A stretch of DNA of 64,000 bases from Roseococcus sp. SDR (GCF_019083995.1 NZ_JAHRCU010000003.1:1-64000); one strand, 5' to 3'; shown: positions 44,137-53,585, counted from the first letter of the stretch. The notes: generated by a model not told the origin, from the sequence alone. Made by a program: numbers and translations.

Positions 44137-44754
44137 GTGCCGACCGACCTGCCCAATCTCCTCACCCTCTCGCGGATCCTGGCGATTCCGCTGCTGGTGG
44201 TGTTCGTCGCGATTCGCGCCCCCTGGGCCGACATGGCGGCCTGCGCGCTCTTCTCGGCGGCCGCCATCACCGACTATTTCGATGGCAAGATCGCGCGCGA
44301 CCGCAAGATCGTCTCCGATTTCGGCCGCATGCTGGACCCGATCGCCGACAAGCTGCTGGTGGGTGCCGCGCTCATGCTGCTGGCCGGCTTCGAGCGGCTG
44401 CCCAACTGGGCGCTGCTGCCCGCCATCGTCATCATGCTGCGCGAGATCCTGGTCTCGGGCCTGCGGGAATACCTGGCCGGCATCAATTATGGCCTGCCGG
44501 TCACAGCGCTGGCCAAGTGGAAGACCGGCTTCCAGATGGGCGCGCTCGGCACGCTGCTGGCCGGCGACAGCGGGGCCACCGTCATCGGCCTCGGCTTCCT
44601 GCCGGTCTCGCTGATCGGTGAACTCATGCTCTGGACCGCAGCCGCGCTCACGCTCGTCACCGGTTGGGATTACCTGGCAGCCGGGCTGCGCCATGCGGCG
44701 CGCGAGACACCGCCTCACACTTCGTCACCCGCGAACCCGATGAAGCGGCCTTGA
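44137..44754 (+). CDS. pgsA: CDP-diacylglycerol-glycerol-3-phosphate 3-phosphatidyltransferase
   Basis: About 205 residues. The complete CDP-alcohol phosphotransferase motif is present: Asp46, Asp49-Gly50, Ala53-Arg54, Gly63, Asp67 and Asp71. Five to six membrane helices begin with NLLTLSRILAIPLLVVF. It makes phosphatidylglycerophosphate in the inner membrane. GTG 44137, 5 bp after the uvrC stop, starts at the conserved PNLLTLSR segment. The uvrC-pgsA-moaD-moaE order is common in alphaproteobacteria; here a lipoprotein gene intervenes before moaD. Confidence 0.96.
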   Translation: MPTDLPNLLTLSRILAIPLLVVFVAIRAPWADMAACALFSAAAITDYFDGKIARDRKIVSDFGRMLDPIADKLLVGAALMLLAGFERLPNWALLPAIVIMLREILVSGLREYLAGINYGLPVTALAKWKTGFQMGALGTLLAGDSGATVIGLGFLPVSLIGELMLWTAAALTLVTGWDYLAAGLRHAARETPPHTSSPANPMKRP

Positions 44755-44815
44755 GATCGAATCCCGCACGACGCATCTTGCACCGCAAGATGACCTTCTC
44801 CTCCAGGAGTCACGT

Positions 44816-45442
44816 ATGCAGTTGAAGCTCTCGGCGTTCAGGGCGGCGGCCCTGCTGACCGCCACCGTCGCGGTTGCGGGCTGCACCAGCGTCGAGTCGG
44901 GCATTGCCAGCGTGCAGAACAGCCTCACCGGCACCTATACCCGGTTCGGGCCGCAATGGGGCGGCATGCGCCCGGCCATGCCGACCGAGAGCCTGACCGT
45001 GCAGCGCATCCGCGGCGCCGCCGATCCGCTGGAGCCGCTGCGCCCGGAACCGGGCGATGTCTGGCCGGTGGAGGAAGGGCCGCGCGCCACGCTCGCCAAT
45101 CCGGAGGAAGCGCTCCGCGGTGTCCGCACCTCGGATGCACCGCCGCCCCGCAGCCGTGGCAGCAGCAGCGCCTTCGAGAACGCCCCCGGCGCGGCCCCGC
45201 CGGTGATGTCCCCCATCTTCGAGGCGCCGACACCGCCGCCGCGCGCCAACCGCACGGATGGCGCGACCGCCCCAGGCCAGGTGTTCCAGGCGCCCCGTGG
45301 GCCGGTGGTGGGCACCGGCGGCGCGGGCAATGTGCAATCCACCGTCTCGCCCCAGGGCTCGGGCCTCGCCATCCGCGATGGCGCGACCACCACGCTGTTC
45401 GGCGCCGATGGCCGCGTGCAGCAGGTGCCGACGCCGCGCTGA
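44816..45442 (+). CDS. Putative lipoprotein, unknown function
   Basis: A 208-residue protein with a lipoprotein signal ending VAGC (Cys23). The mature part is low-complexity, rich in Pro, Ala, Gly and Arg (for example APPPRSRGSSSAFENAPGAAPP). The only defined-looking stretch is SGIASVQNSLTGTYTRFGPQW close to the anchor. No domain is recognised. The Ser following the Cys (CTS) does not include the +2 Asp inner-membrane retention signal, so outer-membrane sorting is likely. It lies between pgsA (61 bp) and moaD (3 bp) and is probably co-transcribed with moaDE. Confidence 0.7.
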   Translation: MQLKLSAFRAAALLTATVAVAGCTSVESGIASVQNSLTGTYTRFGPQWGGMRPAMPTESLTVQRIRGAADPLEPLRPEPGDVWPVEEGPRATLANPEEALRGVRTSDAPPPRSRGSSSAFENAPGAAPPVMSPIFEAPTPPPRANRTDGATAPGQVFQAPRGPVVGTGGAGNVQSTVSPQGSGLAIRDGATTTLFGADGRVQQVPTPR

Positions 45443-45445
45443 GCC

Positions 45446-45697
45446 ATGCAGATCCTCTATTTCGCCTGGGTGCGCGAGAAGATCGGCCGCGCGGGTGAGG
45501 AACTGGCCCTGCCCGCCGGCGTCACCGATGTGGGCGGCCTGATGCGCCATCTGGCCGGCCTCGGCCCCGGCCATGCCGCGGCCTTCGCCAACCCCTCGGC
45601 CATCCGCGCCGCGGTGAACCAGGATTTCGCGGCGCTGACCGATCCGGTCGCGGATGGCGACGAGGTCGCCTTCTTCCCGCCCGTGACCGGTGGCTGA
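45446..45697 (+). CDS. moaD: Molybdopterin synthase sulfur-carrier subunit MoaD
   Basis: An 83-residue ubiquitin-like protein ending in the required Gly-Gly (FFPPVTGG), which is thiocarboxylated to donate sulfur. Family features include the opening ILYFAWVREKIGRAGEEL and AVNQDFAALTDPVADGDEVAFFPP. It pairs with MoaE, encoded immediately downstream, to convert precursor Z to molybdopterin in the cytoplasm. Confidence 0.94.
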   Translation: MQILYFAWVREKIGRAGEELALPAGVTDVGGLMRHLAGLGPGHAAAFANPSAIRAAVNQDFAALTDPVADGDEVAFFPPVTGG

Positions 45698-45713
45698 TGA
45701 GGGGCGGCTGAGC

Positions 45714-46157
45714 ATGGCGCGCATCGCCGTCCAGGAAGCGGAGTTCGACGTAGCGGCCGAGACGGCGCGGCTGACGCAGGGCCGCACCGATATCGGCGCC
45801 GTCGCCAGCTTCACGGGCGTCTGCCGTGCCGATGACGGCCTGGCCGCCATGGTGCTGGAACACTATCCGGGCATGACCGAGCGCGCGCTGACCAAGATCG
45901 CGAACGAGGCCCAATCGCGTTGGCCGCTCACCGGCTGCACCGTCATCCATCGCGTGGGCCGCCTGGAACCGGGGGCCCCCATCGTCCTGGTGCTGACGGC
46001 CAGCGCCCATCGCCAGGCGGCGTTGGAAGCCTGCGCCTTCCTCATGGACTGGCTGAAGACCAAGGCGCCCTTCTGGAAGCGCGAGGAATTCACCCAAGGC
46101 CACGCCCGCTGGGTCGAGGCGCGCAGCGAGGACGACGCCGCCGCCAGCAAGTGGTGA
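45714..46157 (+). CDS. moaE: Molybdopterin synthase catalytic subunit MoaE
   Basis: About 147 residues with MoaE blocks GAVASFTGVCR, LEHYPGMTERAL, VIHRVGRLEPG, and the catalytic-Lys region FLMDWLKTKAPFWKRE. The ATG at 45714 matches the usual family start; a GTG at 45690 overlapping moaD is an alternative. It forms the heterotetramer with MoaD. Its stop overlaps the GTG of the following membrane-protein gene (GTGA), tying that gene into the same operon. Confidence 0.94.
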   Translation: MARIAVQEAEFDVAAETARLTQGRTDIGAVASFTGVCRADDGLAAMVLEHYPGMTERALTKIANEAQSRWPLTGCTVIHRVGRLEPGAPIVLVLTASAHRQAALEACAFLMDWLKTKAPFWKREEFTQGHARWVEARSEDDAAASKW

Positions 46158-47455
46158 GCGCTTTCGCCGCCGTGCTGGCCGGCGGCCTGCTGCTGATCTG
46201 GCCCGCCTTCCTCAACGGCTATCCGCTGCTGTTCAGCGACAGCGGGGCCTTCCTCGCGCAGACCGTCGTGCCGCTGATGATCTGGGACAAGCCCTGGATC
46301 TACGGCCCCTTCGCCTGGGCATTCCACCAGCATGTCTCGCTCTGGGGCAGCATCCTCGCACAGGGGATCATCGTCTCCCACCTGCTCTGGCTGCTGGCGC
46401 GCGTGCTGGGGCGGCCCGCGCCGGGCGCGCATCTTCTGCTCTGCGGGGGGCTCGCGCTGCTCACCACCCTGCCCTGGTCGGCCGCGCTGGTGATGCCGGA
46501 CATCCTGGCCCCCGTCGCGGTGCTGGCCGCGATCCTGCTGGGCTGGGGTTGGGCCGCGCTCAACCCCGCCGAGCGGATCTGGCTGATCCTGCTCGGCAGT
46601 GTCGCGACCGCATCGCATCTCTCGCATCTGCCGGTCATGCTCGCGCTGCTGCTGCCGGCCCTGCTGATGCGCCTGCGCTGGGCGCGCTGCCTCGCCGTGC
46701 TGGCGCCGCTGCTGGGCGCGGTCCTGCTGCTGCTGGCCACCAACATCGCGGGCCATGGGCGGATTGCGCTCTCGCCCTATGGCAGCAGCTTCCTGCTGGC
46801 GCGCCTCATCGCCGATGGGCCGGCCGCGCGCACCATCGCCGCGCGCTGCCCGGAGGCGGGCTGGTATCTCTGCGATTTCGCGGGCCGCCTGCCGCAGGAT
46901 GCAGATGCCTTCCTCTGGGCGCCCGACAGCCCGGTGAATCGCACGCCCGAAGGGACGCCGATCTTCCTGGGCGGGATGCTGCTGGCCCCCGAGGCCGGCG
47001 CCATCGTCGCCGAGACGCTGTGGCGCGAGCCGCTGACGGTGCTGCGGGCCGGGCTCGGCAATGGGTGGCGGCAGCTGCTCACGGCCGGCATCGGCGACAC
47101 GCTGGGCAACCGGCATCTCGACGTCGCGGTCCGGCCCCGTCTCGTCCAGGGCTTCCCCCCGAGCGAGGTGGCTGGTTTCGACGCGGCCTTGCAGCAGGGG
47201 CCGGGTCTCGCGGAGGTCGGGCGCGCCTTCGCCTGGCTGCATCCGCTGGTGCTGCTGGCCAGCCTGCCGCTGCTCGCCTGGGGCTGGTGGCGGGGCGATG
47301 CGCGGCTGCGCGGGATTGTCCTGGCACTGATGGTGGCCGTGCTGGCGAATGCCTGGGTGACTGGCGGGCTATCCGGCGTGCATCCGCGCTACCAGGCACG
47401 CATCGCCTGGCTGATGCCGCTCGGCGCCTGGCTCGCCTGGCCGCGGCGGCGGTGA
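46154..47455 (+). CDS. Polytopic membrane protein of unknown function
   Basis: About 433 residues with roughly eight to ten predicted membrane helices, beginning FAAVLAGGLLLIWPAFLNGYP. A large loop (about residues 205-380) carries PYGSSFLLARLIADG, a conserved-looking YLCDFAGRLPQDADAFLW and a Cys in ARCPEAGW. The layout recalls GT-C-type or 'hypothetical membrane' proteins of the Acetobacteraceae, but I see no confident family motif. GTG 46154 is coupled to the moaE stop. A link with molybdenum-cofactor synthesis is suggested only by position. It ends 4 bp before the convergent pump operon. Confidence 0.72.
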   Translation: MSAFAAVLAGGLLLIWPAFLNGYPLLFSDSGAFLAQTVVPLMIWDKPWIYGPFAWAFHQHVSLWGSILAQGIIVSHLLWLLARVLGRPAPGAHLLLCGGLALLTTLPWSAALVMPDILAPVAVLAAILLGWGWAALNPAERIWLILLGSVATASHLSHLPVMLALLLPALLMRLRWARCLAVLAPLLGAVLLLLATNIAGHGRIALSPYGSSFLLARLIADGPAARTIAARCPEAGWYLCDFAGRLPQDADAFLWAPDSPVNRTPEGTPIFLGGMLLAPEAGAIVAETLWREPLTVLRAGLGNGWRQLLTAGIGDTLGNRHLDVAVRPRLVQGFPPSEVAGFDAALQQGPGLAEVGRAFAWLHPLVLLASLPLLAWGWWRGDARLRGIVLALMVAVLANAWVTGGLSGVHPRYQARIAWLMPLGAWLAWPRRR

Positions 47456-47459
47456 CGGC

Positions 47460-48911
47460 TCAGAGCCGCGCGGCGATGCCGCTCACGCCGGTGGCGAATT
47501 CCAACTGCGCGAGCGCCGCCAGATAGGCGGCACGCGCATTGTTGGCGCCGACGCGCGTGGCATTCAGCGTGCGCAGCGCATCCAGCACATCGAGCAGCGA
47601 GCGCCCGCCGGCCAGATAGGCCTGCTCCGCGCTGCGATAGGCGAGTTCCGCCCGGTTCAGCGCGCCGCCCGTGTAAAGGCGGAGCAGCGCGCGGGATTGC
47701 TCATAGGCGGCCCAGGCGGTGGCGAAATCCGCGCGGCCTTGCAGGAGCGCCGCACGCGCCTGCGCCTCGAGCTGCCCCTGCTGCCCCTGCGCGGTGCCGA
47801 TCTGCCCGGTCACGATCTGGTTGGTGAAGAGCGGCACGGAGAGGCTGAACGTGAACTGGTTGGTCGCGTTGAGCGGCTGCGAGGCGCTCGGCAGATCCTG
47901 CGAGAGGCGGGAGCGGCTCCAGCCGCCATTCAGCGTCACGTCGCGCCAGCGCTCGGCCTGGGCGAGGTTGGTGTTGGCCGCACCCGCCGTCGCGGCGCGG
48001 GCGGCGGCCACGACATCGGCGCGGTTCTGCACCGCCTCGGCCAGTTCGTCCCGCGTCACGCCCGGCGTCGGCATCGCGTCGAACCGCCCCCGGACATCGA
48101 GCGCGATGGGCGGCAGCGCGGCCGTGGTCGGGTTGCGCGCCGCCGGCGCGTTGAAGGCCGCCGCATCCATCGCCAGGACGACGGCCACCTGCGCCACGGC
48201 GGCCGCGTAGTTCTGCGCGGCGGCGGTCACATCCGCCTCGAAGGGCAGGCGGCTCGCCTGGAAGCGCAGCAGGTCGCCCTCCGGCAGCGCGCCATCCTGC
48301 AGCTGGCGGCGCAGCAGTGCCTCGGTGCGATCGAGGCTGCCGCGATTGGCGAGCGCGACCTCGAGGTTCGCGCGCGCGGCGAGTGCGGCGATGAAGGCCT
48401 GGCGCAGCTGGAAGAACTGCAGGCGCAGCGCATCCAGCACCTGCGCCTCGGCCACCGCGATGTTGTGTTCCGCGAGGCGTGTGCGCAGCGTGCGCTTGCC
48501 GCCCGTCTCGATCAGCACGGTGAGGCCGAGGGCGATGTTGTTCGCCGGGCTGATGAAGCGCGCCCCCTCGATGCGGTTGCCGTTCTGCGTGCTGTTGAAC
48601 TCGGCGAAGGTGTTGCCGATGCTCACCTGCGGCGGCGGCATCGAGGAGGCGACGAGGCGCTGCGCGCGCACCGCATCCACGCCCCGCTGGGCCGCGATGA
48701 CGGTGAGGTTGCGCTCCAGCAGCATGCGCTCGGCCTCGTCCAGCGAAAGCACGCGCGTGCCGGTGGGCAGCGGCAGCGGCACCATGCCGGGGCCCAGGGC
48801 CCGCGCGGGGCGCGCGGCGCTGGGCGCGGGGGAGGCGACGGGCGGCGGGCTTTGCGCCAGCGCGGGGCCGGCCAGCAGCAACGCCGCGAGGGAGGGAGCA
48901 AGCCGCCTCAT
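47460..48911 (-). CDS. TolC-family outer-membrane channel of an RND metal pump
   Basis: A 483-residue outer-membrane efflux protein. A signal peptide (MRRLAPSLAALLLAGPALA) is followed by a Pro/Ala-rich linker and the two OEP repeats with long coiled-coil helices (LDEAERMLLERNLTVIAAQRGVDAVRAQRLVASSM; ELAYRSAEQAYLAGGRSLLDVLDALRTL). It overlaps the inner-membrane pump gene by 4 nt. Together with CusA- and CusB-type proteins upstream it forms the envelope-spanning channel. CusC/CzcC-type rather than general TolC is inferred from its partners. Confidence 0.9.
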   Translation of the reverse strand: MRRLAPSLAALLLAGPALAQSPPPVASPAPSAARPARALGPGMVPLPLPTGTRVLSLDEAERMLLERNLTVIAAQRGVDAVRAQRLVASSMPPPQVSIGNTFAEFNSTQNGNRIEGARFISPANNIALGLTVLIETGGKRTLRTRLAEHNIAVAEAQVLDALRLQFFQLRQAFIAALAARANLEVALANRGSLDRTEALLRRQLQDGALPEGDLLRFQASRLPFEADVTAAAQNYAAAVAQVAVVLAMDAAAFNAPAARNPTTAALPPIALDVRGRFDAMPTPGVTRDELAEAVQNRADVVAAARAATAGAANTNLAQAERWRDVTLNGGWSRSRLSQDLPSASQPLNATNQFTFSLSVPLFTNQIVTGQIGTAQGQQGQLEAQARAALLQGRADFATAWAAYEQSRALLRLYTGGALNRAELAYRSAEQAYLAGGRSLLDVLDALRTLNATRVGANNARAAYLAALAQLEFATGVSGIAARL

Positions 48912-51900
48912 GCCGGCAGCCCCGCGCGCTCGCGCCGCGCGGCCAGCGCCGCCTCCTGCCGCGCAAGGTCCTTGGGCCGGCCCAGCAGGTCGATCAGCGC
49001 CGGAAACACCACGAGGATGAAGACGGGCACGAGGCCGATGCCCCCCACGACGACGATGGCGAGCGGCTTGGTGACATCGGCGCCGATGCCCGTGGCGAGC
49101 GCCATGGGCAAGAGCCCGAAGAAGCTCGCGAAGCAGGTCATGAAGACCGGGCGCAGTCGGTCCTGGCCGGACTGGTCGAGGGCCGCGCGCCAGGGCATGC
49201 CCTCATGCCGCAGGTGGTTGAAGTGGGCCAGCAGGATGATCCCCTCCATCACGGTGATGCCGAACAGCGCCAGGAAGCCGATGGCGGCCGGAACCGAAAA
49301 GTTCAGCCCCGCCGCCCCGAGTGCGAGGATGCCACCAACCAGCGACATCGGCACCATGGCCATCACCAGCAGCATCTCCCGGATGTTGCCGAACTGCACA
49401 TAGAGCAGGATCATGATGATGATCAGCGCCACGGGCACGATCATGAGCAGGCGCTTCACCGCCTCCTGCAGATTGCGGAACTCGCCCACCCAGTCCAGGC
49501 GGTAGCCCACGGGCAGTTGGACCTCGCGCGCCACCAGGGCCTGCGCCTCCAGCACCGCGCTCGCCGGATCACGGCCACGCACCGAGAAGCGGATGGGCAC
49601 GTAGCGGCTGCCATCCTCGCGATAGACATAGGCCGTGCCGGAGACGAGCTGGATGTTCGCCACATCCGCCAGCACCGCGCCGCGCGGGCCGCCGACCGGG
49701 ATGCGGCCGATCGTGTCGAGGCTGTTGCGGAAGGGTTCGGCGAGCCGCACCACGATCGGGAAGTTGCGATCGCCGCCCGGCTCGTAGAGGCGCCCCGCCT
49801 CCCGCCCGCCGATCGCGGCCTGGATCACGTCGTTGATCTCTTCCACGCGCAGGCCGAAGCGTGCGGCGCGGGCGCGATCAATGGTGACCGAGACGGTGGG
49901 CTGCCCCAGCGTGGGAAAGACCGCGATGTCCGTGAGGCCCCGCACCTGCGTCAGCACGCCGCGGATCTGCTCGGCGCGCGCCGTCAGCACGTCGAGCTCG
50001 GTGCCGAAGACCTTGATGGCATTGGCGCCCTTCACGCCCGAGGCCGCCTCCTGGACGTTGTCGCTGATCGCCTGGGCGAAGCTGAACTGCACGCCGAGGA
50101 AGCGCTCGGAGAGACGGGCATTGATGGCCGCTACAAGCCCGTCGCGGTTGCGCGCCGTCGTCCAGCGCTCGGGCGGCAGCAGCGGCATGAAGAATTCCGC
50201 GTTGAAGAAACCGGCCGGGTCGGTGCCGTCATCCGGCCTTCCCTGCTGCGAGGTGACGGTCAGCGCCTCGGGGAATTCCATGAGCGTGGCGCGGATGCCC
50301 TGCACCGTGGCGTGGCCTTCCTCCAGCGAGATGGTGCCCGGCATGGTGGCGCGGACCCAAAGATTGCCTTCCTCCAGCGTCGGCAGGAATTCGGCGCCGA
50401 GCAGCGAGAGCACGAAGATCGAGACCGCCACCAGCATGGCGGCGATGGTGAGCGCGAAGGCGCGCAGGCCCATCGCGGCATGGTAGAGCTTGGCGTAGGA
50501 CCAGCGCAGCAGCCGCACCAGCGGCGTGTCGCGCTCCTGGCTGTTCTCGCTCAGCAGCACGGCGGAGAGCGCCGGGACGATGGTGAAGGCCGCGATGAGC
50601 GAGCCCGCGATGGCATAGGCGTAGGTCTTGGCCATGGGGCCGAAGATGCGACCTTCGATGCCGCCCATGGTGAAGAGTGGGATGAAGGCGACGATGACGA
50701 TGAGCAGCGCGAAGAGGATGGGCTTGCCCACCTCGCTGCCCGCGCGAAGGATGATGAGCGAAATGCCCGAGAGCCCGCCCGAGGCCTGGCCCCCGGCATA
50801 GAGGTGCGGGTTGCGCCGCGCCATGGCGAGGTGTCGGTAGATGTTCTCCACCATGATGATGGTGGCGTCCACCAGGAGCCCGAAATCCAGCGCGCCGATG
50901 CTGAGGAGGTTGGCGCTCTCGCCGCGCGCCAGGATGACGAGGACGGCGAAGAAGAAGGCGAAGGGAATGGTGGCGGCGACGACGATCGCGCCCCTGAGAT
51001 CGCCCAGGAAGAGCCACTGGATGACGAGGATGAGCACCACGCCCACGATGATGTTGTGCACCACCATGTGGGTGGCGAGCTTCACCAGGTCCTCGCGGTC
51101 ATAGATGGGCACGATGCGCACGCCGGGCGGCAGGATGCCGCCGGCATTGATGCGGGCCACCTCCGCCTGCACGCCATGGATGGTGGGCAGCGTCTGCTCG
51201 CCGCGCCGCATCAGCACGGTGGCCAGCACCACATCCTCATCCTGCTCATGCCCCGCGATGCCAAGCCGCGGCAGCGCGCCGATCTCGATGGTGGCGACAT
51301 CCGAGAGCAGCACGGGCGAGCCATCCGGCGAGGCGGTGAGGACGATGTTGCGGATATCGTCCAGGCTGCGGATCAGGCCGATGCCCTGCACCACCGCCGC
51401 CTGTGGGCCGATCTGGATGGTTCCCGCCCCCACAGTGGCGTTGCCGCTGCGCACCGCCTCGATCACGGCGGGCAATTGCAGCCCGAAGGCGTTGAGGCGC
51501 GGCAGGTCAATGGTGACGGAATAGGCCTTGCTGCGGCCGCCGAAGCTCGTCACGTCCACCACGCCGGGCACGCGCTTGAAGCGCCGCTCCAGCACCCATT
51601 CCTGCAGCACCTTCAGGTCATCGGGCGAGAAGCCGGGCGGGCCCACCACGCGGTAGCGCATGATCTCGCCGATCGGCGAGAGCGGGCTGATGGTGGGGTT
51701 CGCCCCGTCCGGCAGGTCGCGCAGCACGGCCAGGCGGTTCAGCACCTGCTGCAGCGCCTGCTCATAGGTGTAGGCGAAGGTGAACTGCACCCGCACATCG
51801 GAGAGGCCGAACAGGCTGGTGGAACGGATGGAATTGAGGTTGGGCAGGCCCGCCATCGCAAGCTCGACCGGGATCGAGACGTAGCGCTCGATCTCCTCCG

Positions 51901-52069
51901 CCGATTGCCCCGGGTTCTGCGTGATGATGACGACCTGCGGCGGCACCGGGTCCGGATAGGCCTCGATGTTCAGCTTGAGGAAGCCATAGGCGCCCACCGC
52001 CACGAAGGCGATGAAGAGCAGGATGACCAGCGCCCTCTGCTGGAGGGAAATGGCGACGATTTGGCGCAT
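48908..52069 (-). CDS. Heavy-metal-type RND efflux pump, CzcA/CusA family
   Basis: A 1053-residue inner-membrane RND transporter with twelve expected helices and two large periplasmic loops. The start region with YPDPVPPQVVIITQNPGQSAEEIERYVSIPVE is typical of the CzcA/CusA (HME) subfamily. TM4 has DFGLLVDATIIMVEN at about residue 395, keeping the Asp, Asp and Glu of the proton relay; Ala replaces the common Gly after the second Asp. It exports metal ions or small cations driven by protons. The metal is not decided by sequence; no sensor or cup-type regulator is next to it. Confidence 0.92.
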   Translation of the reverse strand: MRQIVAISLQQRALVILLFIAFVAVGAYGFLKLNIEAYPDPVPPQVVIITQNPGQSAEEIERYVSIPVELAMAGLPNLNSIRSTSLFGLSDVRVQFTFAYTYEQALQQVLNRLAVLRDLPDGANPTISPLSPIGEIMRYRVVGPPGFSPDDLKVLQEWVLERRFKRVPGVVDVTSFGGRSKAYSVTIDLPRLNAFGLQLPAVIEAVRSGNATVGAGTIQIGPQAAVVQGIGLIRSLDDIRNIVLTASPDGSPVLLSDVATIEIGALPRLGIAGHEQDEDVVLATVLMRRGEQTLPTIHGVQAEVARINAGGILPPGVRIVPIYDREDLVKLATHMVVHNIIVGVVLILVIQWLFLGDLRGAIVVAATIPFAFFFAVLVILARGESANLLSIGALDFGLLVDATIIMVENIYRHLAMARRNPHLYAGGQASGGLSGISLIILRAGSEVGKPILFALLIVIVAFIPLFTMGGIEGRIFGPMAKTYAYAIAGSLIAAFTIVPALSAVLLSENSQERDTPLVRLLRWSYAKLYHAAMGLRAFALTIAAMLVAVSIFVLSLLGAEFLPTLEEGNLWVRATMPGTISLEEGHATVQGIRATLMEFPEALTVTSQQGRPDDGTDPAGFFNAEFFMPLLPPERWTTARNRDGLVAAINARLSERFLGVQFSFAQAISDNVQEAASGVKGANAIKVFGTELDVLTARAEQIRGVLTQVRGLTDIAVFPTLGQPTVSVTIDRARAARFGLRVEEINDVIQAAIGGREAGRLYEPGGDRNFPIVVRLAEPFRNSLDTIGRIPVGGPRGAVLADVANIQLVSGTAYVYREDGSRYVPIRFSVRGRDPASAVLEAQALVAREVQLPVGYRLDWVGEFRNLQEAVKRLLMIVPVALIIIMILLYVQFGNIREMLLVMAMVPMSLVGGILALGAAGLNFSVPAAIGFLALFGITVMEGIILLAHFNHLRHEGMPWRAALDQSGQDRLRPVFMTCFASFFGLLPMALATGIGADVTKPLAIVVVGGIGLVPVFILVVFPALIDLLGRPKDLARQEAALAARRERAGLPA

Positions 52070-52153
52070 TCAATGCCTGCTCAGCTAGGCCGCGTGCGGG
52101 CGCGGCGGAAATTCAGGACATCACGGCCGCGGTTGGGCGCCGTGACCATGCGC

Positions 52154-53440
52154 TCAGTCGATCCGCGCCGCGCGGTCGATGAAGAGGGCGCCGCCGGTGA
52201 CGAGACGGTCGCCGGCCTCCAGCCCTTCCTTCACCTGGATCATGTCGCCCGAGCGGATGCCGGGCGTGATGCGGCGCATGGTGAAGCGGCCTTCCGGCAG
52301 CGCCACCCAGACGAAGGCCTCCGAGCCGCGGAAGATCACAGCGCTGGCCGGCACGGCGGGTGAGCGCTCGGCCTCGCCCACCGTAATGCGGAAATTGGCG
52401 AACATCTCGGGGCGCAGGACGCCTTCCGGATCCTGCACCTCGGCCATCACCATCAGGCGGCGCGTGGCGGGATCGAGACCCGCCGCGGTGCGGACGATAC
52501 GCGCGGGGAATTCGCGGCCCGGCAGCGCGCCGACCGTGACCTCCACCGCCTGGCCCACGCGGATCAGCGGCACGTCCAGCTCGCGCACATGGGCGACGAG
52601 CCACATGGTCGAGAGATCGGCGATGGTGAAGACCGGATCGCCCTGCCCGGCCGAGACCCATTGCCCGGGGCCCACGCGGCGCTGGGTGATGGTGCCGGCC
52701 AGCGGCGCCGTCACGGTGATCAGGCCGCTCACCTGCCGCGTGCGCTCGATCTCGGCGATCTGCTCGGGCGTGCGGCCGAGCACGCGCAGGCGGTCGCGCT
52801 GCGCCTCGGATTGCGCGACGGCGCTGCGCGCATCGGCCTCGGCGGCGCTGAGCGCAGCGCGGGCCTGCTCCACATCGCGCTGCGAGGCGGCGCGGGCGGA
52901 AAACAGCGATTGCTGACGCGCTTCCTCCCGCCGCGCCTGCTCCAGCGCCACGCGGGTCTTCTGCACATTGTCGAGGGCGGCGAGCCATTCATTGGCGGCC
53001 GCCGTGATTTCGGGCGTCTCCACCTCATAGAGCGGCTGGCCCACCTCCACGCGATCCCCCACCCGGGCGAAGGCGCGGATCACCCGGCCCGTGAAGGGCG
53101 AGAGCATGGGCGTGGAGCGATCATCATTATAGGCGATGCGGCCCTCGGCCATGCGCTCGGGCCGGAATTCGCGCATCTGCACCGGTTCGATGCGCAGGGC
53201 GCGCATCTCGTTCTCGTTCAGGCGGAACTCGCCGGCGGGCAGCCGCTCGGGTGCGGCGGCTTGCGAGGGCGGGGGCTCGGCCTGGTTCAGGTAGAACCAG
53301 GCGCCCGCACCCAGTGCCAGCGCCAGGCCGATCCAGGGCCACGGCCGGGCCCCCGCCTTTTCCTCGACCGGGGCTTCCGCCTGGACCTTGGTCTCGGCGT
53401 GGGTCTCGGCCTTGGGCCGTTCCTGGTGGATCACGTTCAT
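52154..53440 (-). CDS. RND pump membrane-fusion protein, CusB/CzcB family
   Basis: A 428-residue periplasmic adaptor. It has a cytoplasmic leader with acidic/basic residues, one membrane anchor (WPWIGLALALGAGAWFYL, about 34-51), a lipoyl/barrel-sandwich domain, a coiled-coil hairpin (VQKTRVALEQARREEARQQSLFSARAASQRDVEQARAAL), then beta-barrel and proximal domains. The start MNVIHQERPK and the polar N-terminus are unusual. No His-rich metal-binding extension is visible. It is the first gene of the pump operon, 84 bp before the pump gene. Confidence 0.9.
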   Translation of the reverse strand: MNVIHQERPKAETHAETKVQAEAPVEEKAGARPWPWIGLALALGAGAWFYLNQAEPPPSQAAAPERLPAGEFRLNENEMRALRIEPVQMREFRPERMAEGRIAYNDDRSTPMLSPFTGRVIRAFARVGDRVEVGQPLYEVETPEITAAANEWLAALDNVQKTRVALEQARREEARQQSLFSARAASQRDVEQARAALSAAEADARSAVAQSEAQRDRLRVLGRTPEQIAEIERTRQVSGLITVTAPLAGTITQRRVGPGQWVSAGQGDPVFTIADLSTMWLVAHVRELDVPLIRVGQAVEVTVGALPGREFPARIVRTAAGLDPATRRLMVMAEVQDPEGVLRPEMFANFRITVGEAERSPAVPASAVIFRGSEAFVWVALPEGRFTMRRITPGIRSGDMIQVKEGLEAGDRLVTGGALFIDRAARID

Positions 53441-53451
53441 GCGAGTTCAGG

Positions 53452-53469
53452 ACTTTCCAACGCGAAAGT
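53452..53469 (-). promoter_or_regulatory. Dyad in the leader of the metal-pump operon
   Basis: ACTTTC-caacgc-GAAAGT is a perfect 6-6-6 inverted repeat ending 11 bp before the start of the membrane-fusion protein gene (minus strand). The right arm on the mRNA would include GGAAAG, the only Shine-Dalgarno-like sequence nearby. It could be an operator or an RNA hairpin affecting translation. The rest of the 145 bp gap (53470-53585) is AT-rich and probably holds the promoter, but I cannot assign boxes. Confidence 0.35.
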
Positions 53470-53585
53470 GAACGGGACAACGCAAGACATGAGCTGCCGG
53501 AACCTCGCGATATCCACGAAGATAAACGGAAGCTGAACGGATGGGGAGCGCTTAGAGATAAAATCTTCGTCACGCAATCGAAAAA

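Noticed and set aside
49205-52363. A 1052-codon open frame antisense to the RND pump gene
   Set aside because: It mirrors the pump's third-position GC bias and has no recognisable domain; His/Arg/Asp/Ala-rich composition is typical of antisense frames in GC-rich DNA.
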